This document shows positions 58,969 to 64,000 of a DNA stretch of 64,000 bases, piece by piece. The number at the start of each line of letters is the position of its first letter. The stretch's first letter is position 1. The stretch is taken from contig WMKK01000009.1 in assembly GCA_012295225.1 (NCBI GenBank), positions 579,909-643,908 of the forward strand. The letters are read 5' to 3'. The notes under the pieces were generated by a model that made no database searches, had not been told where the DNA came from, and saw only the letters and a list, made by a program, of their open reading frames with translations. The translations under genes and the position numbers were made by a program. The DNA is from Ostreococcus mediterraneus (taxonomy: Eukaryota > Chlorophyta > Mamiellophyceae > Mamiellales > Bathycoccaceae).

Positions 58969-61900
58969 ATGTCGACGATGTCTGGCGCGCTCGTGCCTCG
59001 CGCGCAGTCTGCGCACGGTTCGATTGATCGCATCGAGGTGGAGAATTTTAAGTCGTACAAGGGTGCGCATACGATTGGGCCATTTAAAAAGTTTACGTCG
59101 GTGATTGGGCCCAACGGGAGCGGCAAGTCAAACTTGATGGATGCGATCTCGTTCGTGTTGGGCGTGCGAAGTTCGCAATTACGTGGGACGACGTTTAAGG
59201 ATTTGATATATACGGTGGATTTGGCCGATGCGAGTGAGTCGAGACGGACGGCGCGGGTGACGTTGGCGTACGTGCCGGAGGGGGAGGGGGAGATTTTGTT
59301 TACGCGCGTGATCGAAGCGAGCGGCGCGACGCGATTTGAAGTGAATAACGTGCGCATGACTGCGGAAGAATACAACGAGCGCTTGAAGTCGTATGGAATT
59401 TTGGTCAAGGCGCGTAACTTTTTGGTTTACCAAGGCGATATCGAGGCTGTTGCGGCGAAATCGCCCAAGGAGTTGACGACGTTGATTGAACAAATTTCTG
59501 GTTCCGATGAATACGCCGAGCGTTATGCGGAGAGCGAACGCGCCAAGCAGCGTGCGGAAGACGAAGCGCACACAAGTTTCACGAAGAAAAAGACATTGAT
59601 GACTCAGAAGAAGCAAATGCGCGAGCAGAAGGAGGAGGCTGAGCGTCACTTGGCGCTCGTCGAACGCGTCAACGACATGAAGGTTGAGAGCACGCTGTTC
59701 AAGCTTTATCACATCGACGGCGACATTGAGCGCATGCGTGAAGAAGTCAAGAATGTTCAAGATCAACGCGATGAAAATAGCGCCGCAAATGTTGCGTCTA
59801 CAAAAGAATATGATGAGAAACGCTTAGAAAAAGCCAACAAGACAAAGACGGCGTTGACGCTCGATCGGAAAATTATCAAGCTCAAAGCGGAGATTGAGAA
59901 CCATGCGCCGCGCACGAACCAGATCAAAGAAGAAAAGCTTCGCGCGCAAAAGAAGATTGAAGCCAGTAATGTTCAGCTCACCAAGCTCAAACGCGATGCC
60001 GCGACGCAGGCTGAGGAGATTGCCAAGATGGAGAAACATTTGTTGAATATCGACGACGCCGAGAAGATTTTTGACGCGGAACAACAAAAGCGTTCGGCGC
60101 AAGACAAGAAGTTTGAACTCACACCAGAACAGCAAGCGGAATACAATGCGAAGAAAATTCAATCTGGGACGGCGACGTACAAGTTGAAGACGGAACGCGA
60201 TGCCCTCGCCGCGCAGCTTACTGCGGATGAGGAAACCGCGTCGCGTTTGTCGAGCAAGTGTACTGAGCTTGAGTCTCGCCTTTCGTTCTTGCAAGAACAA
60301 GAGGATCGCGGTGCTGATCGTTTGTCATCTCTCAAGGAAAACACGAAGAAGAACTCGTCTATGCTCATCGATATCGAAAAGAAGCTCAAGGGATTTGTCG
60401 AGGAGAAGCGCACGCTCCGAAGCCGACAAGATTTGTACAAGGAGAAGATTGAAGTTTTGAATGGCAAGCTTCGTGAAGCCAAGGCTGACCGCAAGCAAAA
60501 CGAACGTGAAGCTAAATCACTCGAGGCAATTGCGTCGATGAAGCGTTTGTTTCCTGGTGTGCACGGTCGACTCACGGAGCTCATCAAGGTGAGTCAAAAG
60601 AAGTACGAACTCGCTGTCATCACCGTCCTCGGGCGCGAGGCTGACGCCGTGGTTGTCGAGGATGCAAAAACTGCGCAACTTTGCATTCAATTGTTGAAAG
60701 AGCAGCGTATCTCGCCCATGCAGTTCATTCCGTTGAAGGAGATCAGGGTGCAAGCAATCAATGAGCGTTTGCGCCACCTCGGCGGTTCGGCGCGCTTGTG
60801 CGTCGACGTTCTTCAATTCGACAAGTCTCATGAACGGGCCATTTTGTTCGCGTGCTCTGATACCGTCGTTTGTGACACGCACGCGGAAGCGAAAAAGTTG
60901 GCGTTCGGAGGTCAGCAGCGTCTCAAGTGCGTCTCTTTGGATGGTACCTTGGTTGACAAGAATGGCCGTCTCACCGGCGGTTCGTCGACTGGCTTGTCCG
61001 AAAAGGCGAATCGTTTCAGCCGCGTGGATATTGAAAACGCTCGCCAAGAAAAGATGAAACTCGAAGATGAACTCAACGCGATGAAAAATTTGACAACGTT
61101 AATGCTTGAAGAACAAGAATGCCTCGATTCGAAGACGAGCCTTGAAAAGGACATTCAGTTTACGGAAGCGGATATGAAGGTGATGAAAGATAAGCTCGAC
61201 AAATTGAGTCGCGACAAGGACGTGATTGTCAAGTCTCTCAGCGAAGCAAAGCCCGAACTTGAGGCGGCTAAGAAGGCGAGCAAGGAGGGTGCGAGTGCCG
61301 TCGCGGCACTCGACGAGCAAATTCACGCCGTCGTGGATGAAATCTACGCGTCGTTTGCTGCCAGTCTCAATATTGCCAACATTCGCGTGTATGAGCACGA
61401 ACACTTGAGACGCAAGCAAAAGCAAGCTGAGGAGAAGAGTAAGTTTGCCTCGCAGCGTTCTAAGTGGAAGGAGCAGTTGAACTATGAAAAGAGCCGAGAC
61501 ACAGTTGCGCCAATCAAGGCTACAGCAGCGCTGATTGCCAAGTATGAAAAAGAGCTCGTCGATCTCGAGAGCTCGTCTGCAAACACCGCCAAGGAGCTCG
61601 ATGAGTCTAAGAACAAACTTCTTGAGATGGAAGCCGAGCAAAAGCAAGCCAAGGCGCAAGCGAATTCGCTCGAAACTGATCTCATCGTGTTGAAGGAGAA
61701 GACGTCGGCGGCAAACACTGAAATTGCTCGACTTGACAAGTTGATTTCTTCGGCCCAGAACGCTATTGACGCGCAAAGTATCATTCGCAGCGATCTCATT
61801 ACTTCTGCTCAGATGGAACAATTGGAACTTCCTCGCGTGCTCGCGATTGGTGATGGTGGACGTTCCACAGCGGCGTTACCAGATCCCGACGCGATGGATG

Positions 61901-62694
61901 TTGATGAAGCAACGACGTCAGCCGCAAACGCGAACGTTGTTCTCGATTACTCTAGCTTGCCGAGTGAATTACGTCATGTCCTGAAGTCGGAACGTGAACG
62001 CGTTGCAAACGAACTTCTCATCAAGATTGAGGAATTGTCTGTCGAGCTCGCGCGACTCGAGCCCAACATGAAGGCGCTCGAGCAGTATGAGACTCTCAAA
62101 GAGAAGGAGCGTGTACAAACTCAAGAGCTCGAGGCTGCGAAGGATCGCGTTAAGGAAGCAACCGACTCGTTCGAAGAAATTCGTCAAACCCGTCGTAATA
62201 TCTTCGTCGATGCTTTCCAGCACATCGCGGCGTCCATCGACGTCTTGTACAAGGAATTGACGCAAAGCTCGAGCCATCCCCTCGGCGGGCAAGCGTACTT
62301 GAGCCTCGAAAATTCCGAAGACCCATTCCTTGCCGGGGTGAATTACACTGCAATGCCGCCCACGAAACGTTTCCGCGACATGGACCAGCTTTCCGGTGGT
62401 GAGAAGACCATCGCCGCGGTTGCGCTTTTGTTTGCTATTCACTCGTATCGCAGCTCGCCGTTCTTTGTCCTCGACGAAGTTGATGCAGCGCTCGACAAGG
62501 TGAACGTCGAAAAGCTCGCAAGTTTCATGGCGAACCGTTCGCACGGTCACAATGGCGCCAAGGGTGTTCAGTCGATTGTTATTTCTTTGAAGGATTACTT
62601 TTATGACAAGGCGGATGCGCTCGTCGGCGTCACGCGCGACGTGTCGCAAGCGTGCTCAAAAGTACTCACCTTTGATTTGACTCAATACGATTAG
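58969..62694 (+). CDS. SMC1: SMC1, cohesin ATPase subunit
   Basis: The product has 1241 residues, usual for SMC1. The N-terminal head has IEVENFKSYKGAHTIGPFKK and Walker A GPNGSGKSN (about 48). The coiled-coil arms run to about 510 and from about 670 to 1080, with the hinge at about 515-665 (FPGVHGRLTELIKVSQKKYE, FDKSHERAILFACSDTVVC, GTLVDKNGRLTGG). The C-terminal head has LSGGEKTIAAVALLFA (about 1141) and Walker B FFVLDEVDAALD. With SMC3 and kleisin it forms the ring that holds sister chromatids. The hinge glycines and head motifs are all intact. Confidence 0.97.
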   Translation: MSTMSGALVPRAQSAHGSIDRIEVENFKSYKGAHTIGPFKKFTSVIGPNGSGKSNLMDAISFVLGVRSSQLRGTTFKDLIYTVDLADASESRRTARVTLAYVPEGEGEILFTRVIEASGATRFEVNNVRMTAEEYNERLKSYGILVKARNFLVYQGDIEAVAAKSPKELTTLIEQISGSDEYAERYAESERAKQRAEDEAHTSFTKKKTLMTQKKQMREQKEEAERHLALVERVNDMKVESTLFKLYHIDGDIERMREEVKNVQDQRDENSAANVASTKEYDEKRLEKANKTKTALTLDRKIIKLKAEIENHAPRTNQIKEEKLRAQKKIEASNVQLTKLKRDAATQAEEIAKMEKHLLNIDDAEKIFDAEQQKRSAQDKKFELTPEQQAEYNAKKIQSGTATYKLKTERDALAAQLTADEETASRLSSKCTELESRLSFLQEQEDRGADRLSSLKENTKKNSSMLIDIEKKLKGFVEEKRTLRSRQDLYKEKIEVLNGKLREAKADRKQNEREAKSLEAIASMKRLFPGVHGRLTELIKVSQKKYELAVITVLGREADAVVVEDAKTAQLCIQLLKEQRISPMQFIPLKEIRVQAINERLRHLGGSARLCVDVLQFDKSHERAILFACSDTVVCDTHAEAKKLAFGGQQRLKCVSLDGTLVDKNGRLTGGSSTGLSEKANRFSRVDIENARQEKMKLEDELNAMKNLTTLMLEEQECLDSKTSLEKDIQFTEADMKVMKDKLDKLSRDKDVIVKSLSEAKPELEAAKKASKEGASAVAALDEQIHAVVDEIYASFAASLNIANIRVYEHEHLRRKQKQAEEKSKFASQRSKWKEQLNYEKSRDTVAPIKATAALIAKYEKELVDLESSSANTAKELDESKNKLLEMEAEQKQAKAQANSLETDLIVLKEKTSAANTEIARLDKLISSAQNAIDAQSIIRSDLITSAQMEQLELPRVLAIGDGGRSTAALPDPDAMDVDEATTSAANANVVLDYSSLPSELRHVLKSERERVANELLIKIEELSVELARLEPNMKALEQYETLKEKERVQTQELEAAKDRVKEATDSFEEIRQTRRNIFVDAFQHIAASIDVLYKELTQSSSHPLGGQAYLSLENSEDPFLAGVNYTAMPPTKRFRDMDQLSGGEKTIAAVALLFAIHSYRSSPFFVLDEVDAALDKVNVEKLASFMANRSHGHNGAKGVQSIVISLKDYFYDKADALVGVTRDVSQACSKVLTFDLTQYD

Positions 62695-62896
62695 ATGAAA
62701 CACTGTAGATGACGAGTACAATCGTGCTGACGGTGCAATGACGACGATTATGATGACTTAGCGACCGAAAAGGTACCATATGATAGATACGCCCCATGTT
62801 ACATAAAGACTGATACTAGATTTGACGCGCTCAATCACCCGTCGCGTGTCATTCACGACGCGGGCCGCACCCTATTACTCAACTTAACATACAACT

Positions 62897-63180
62897 TTAA
62901 AATCCAGGCGTTCGCACGAGTTGAATCGTGTTCCCGTCGTCGTCGTCGTCGTCAGAAGTCAACCTATACATGAGATAGGCAATCGTCAGCCCAAACGCCA
63001 TCACCACCGCCCCTTGCAACGCGAGCGGAATCGCCTTCCGCTTGCGCTCAGGATTCAATAACCCTGCGTACGTACGTTCCACGACCATGCGTGAGATCAA
63101 CGTCAGTATTCCATCGCCTCGCGCGGCGCGGCGCTTAAAAAGATCACGCGAACGAGCGCACACAAAAATGCAAATGGCAT
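62897..63180 (-). CDS. Tiny single-pass membrane protein, two exons
   Basis: Join of 63162..63180 and 62897..63063 on the minus strand, 61 residues. Exon 1 is only 19 bases (MPFAFL plus one base), donor GTGCG. Exon 2 gives LLNPERKRKAIPLALQGAVV, a membrane helix (MAFGLTIAYLMYRL) and an acidic DDDDDD stretch. The acceptor is CAG, and ACTGACG sits at 63101-63107. An unspliced start at ATG 63088 (MVVERTYAGLL) gives a 63-residue alternative with the same helix. I do not know the family. Confidence 0.6.
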
Positions 63181-63321
63181 TCAGCCTCCACCCGTCGCCA
63201 TCGTCCCCGCCGTCGTCGATCGCGACGCGCAAACATCGACACCACGCGTACCTTGGTCTTCACTCGGGCGCGCGCCGTATGAAGACATGGCGTGCGCGTG
63301 CGCGTGAGTGGCGCTTTACTG

Positions 63322-64000
63322 ATGTTTTTGGTGTTCACCACAGCGTCACATCGCGACGATGTCGACTTCGACGCAATGACCGCGCCCGTGGACATCCCAG
63401 GCTACACCTATCGCGACGGGCGATATTTCCGCACCGTGCGCTCGCACGAACGCGCGTACTTGGTGCCCGAAGCCATCGCGGCGACGACGAATCGAGCCGC
63501 AGATGACGTTGACGTCGACGAAGACGAATCATCGGTGACGATTCGACGACCACACGTGGCGGCGCTGGCGCTGGATTTCTCGCGGTGCGCGCCCTTTGCG
63601 TCGCATCGGGCGAAAGTTCTCGCGCGTGAGTTGTCTCGCGCGGCGCTCGTGGAGGCGTTCGCGGGAATCTCGCTGGCGGGGCGCGCGAGAGCGGTGAACG
63701 CGCTCCCGACGGCTCCGGCGGCGTTCGCGCGCGAGGAAGCGTGGCAAACAAAGTTTATGCACGTCGAGCCTTTCCGAGCGCGAGATGGATCGCGTATGAT
63801 GGCTATCGTGCGTAATTCAGTGGCGAGTTTGAATGAAGTGCGCGAAGATGGCTTTGGGGCGACGACGTTGGTGGCGGCGTCGCCCGCGCCGGCGAGCGGA
63901 CCGGCGAGCGGACGTCCGATGCCGGCGTGCAAAGCCATCGGCGATGGGAGCGACGGGTTGATATGTGCGAATTGGTGCGGCGTGGGCGGTGAGCGAGGTG
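63322..64000 (+). CDS. Partial gene, DCAF4-like N-terminus
   Basis: The frame is open from ATG 63322 to the window edge, 226 codons. The conserved piece VDIPGYTYRDGRYFRTV matches the start of DCAF4/WDR21, in which a PGFYYDPxxxRYFR motif precedes the WD repeats. The remainder in the window (VAALALDFSRCAPFASHRAK, FMHVEPFRARDGSRMMAIV) has no WD repeat yet. DCAF4 proteins are receptors of CUL4-DDB1 ubiquitin ligases. The true start is uncertain: ATG 63376, or a spliced form beginning at 63279 (MKTWRARA) with a 40-base intron at 63304-63343. That intron would use GTGAGT, unlike the other introns here. Confidence 0.6.
   Translation, partial: MFLVFTTASHRDDVDFDAMTAPVDIPGYTYRDGRYFRTVRSHERAYLVPEAIAATTNRAADDVDVDEDESSVTIRRPHVAALALDFSRCAPFASHRAKVLARELSRAALVEAFAGISLAGRARAVNALPTAPAAFAREEAWQTKFMHVEPFRARDGSRMMAIVRNSVASLNEVREDGFGATTLVAASPAPASGPASGRPMPACKAIGDGSDGLICANWCGVGGERG

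Noticed and set aside
1-64000. tRNA, rRNA, transposon or virus-like sequences
   Set aside because: I looked for tRNA T-loop motifs (GGTTCGA), transposase, reverse transcriptase or integrase motifs and terminal repeats and found none that hold.

Overview
The window looks like a chromosome segment of a very compact, GC-rich unicellular green alga. It fits the Mamiellales (Ostreococcus type) best, because of gene density, short gaps, short 5'-proximal introns and the mixture of plant-type genes: plastid proteins with Ala/Arg/Ser-rich transit peptides, an AP2 factor, a calcium-dependent protein kinase and an HR-lesion-like protein. The species is inference. I place 42 protein-coding features, two of them cut by the window edges and one tentative. 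I find no tRNA, rRNA, CRISPR array, transposon or virus-like element.

Layout: 1-10 kb holds a partial plastid-type gene, a CDPK, a secretory FKBP, a class IV aminotransferase, a GATA-PHD regulator, an ER-lumen protein ending RDEL, an HR-lesion-like membrane protein and a thylakoid-lumen-type protein. 10-22 kb holds calnexin, two plastid or unknown genes, a BRCT protein, a SOUL protein divergent from a lumenal FKBP, a plastid SDR divergent from CCT8, a short repeat protein and an aspartyl-hydroxylase-like protein. 22-37 kb holds a large LRR protein, a 1180-residue protein with a threefold repeat, an ArfGAP, a membrane J-protein, an LSD1-type demethylase with extra elongation-factor-like domains and NAR1. 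37-50 kb holds a CYP97-like P450, a metallothionein-like gene, a DHHC palmitoyltransferase, a TPR protein, a KH/CCCH protein, an FBXO9-like F-box protein, a CWF19-like RRM protein, an esterase-fold protein without the usual serine and a secreted propeller-like protein. 50-64 kb holds a shugoshin-like gene, a plastid membrane protein, an AP2 factor, C1D/LRP1, 4-hydroxyphenylpyruvate dioxygenase, an AGFG-like ArfGAP, a CCDC97-like gene, cohesin SMC1, a tiny membrane protein and the start of a DCAF4-like gene.

Joint themes: HPPD and the CYP97-like P450 belong to plastid quinone/tocopherol and carotenoid metabolism. SMC1 and shugoshin both act in sister-chromatid cohesion. The CDPK carries a newly placed first exon with a myristoylation signal. 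I reconstructed sixteen introns by joining frames at conserved protein sequence, plus one weaker candidate. They share an unusual donor (GTGCG or GTACG) and most carry an ACTGAC branch motif about 20-40 bases before the acceptor. Many genes are divergently paired over gaps of roughly 90-290 bases, and four gaps share a GAGTCATG element, three of them followed by ATTGGTC.
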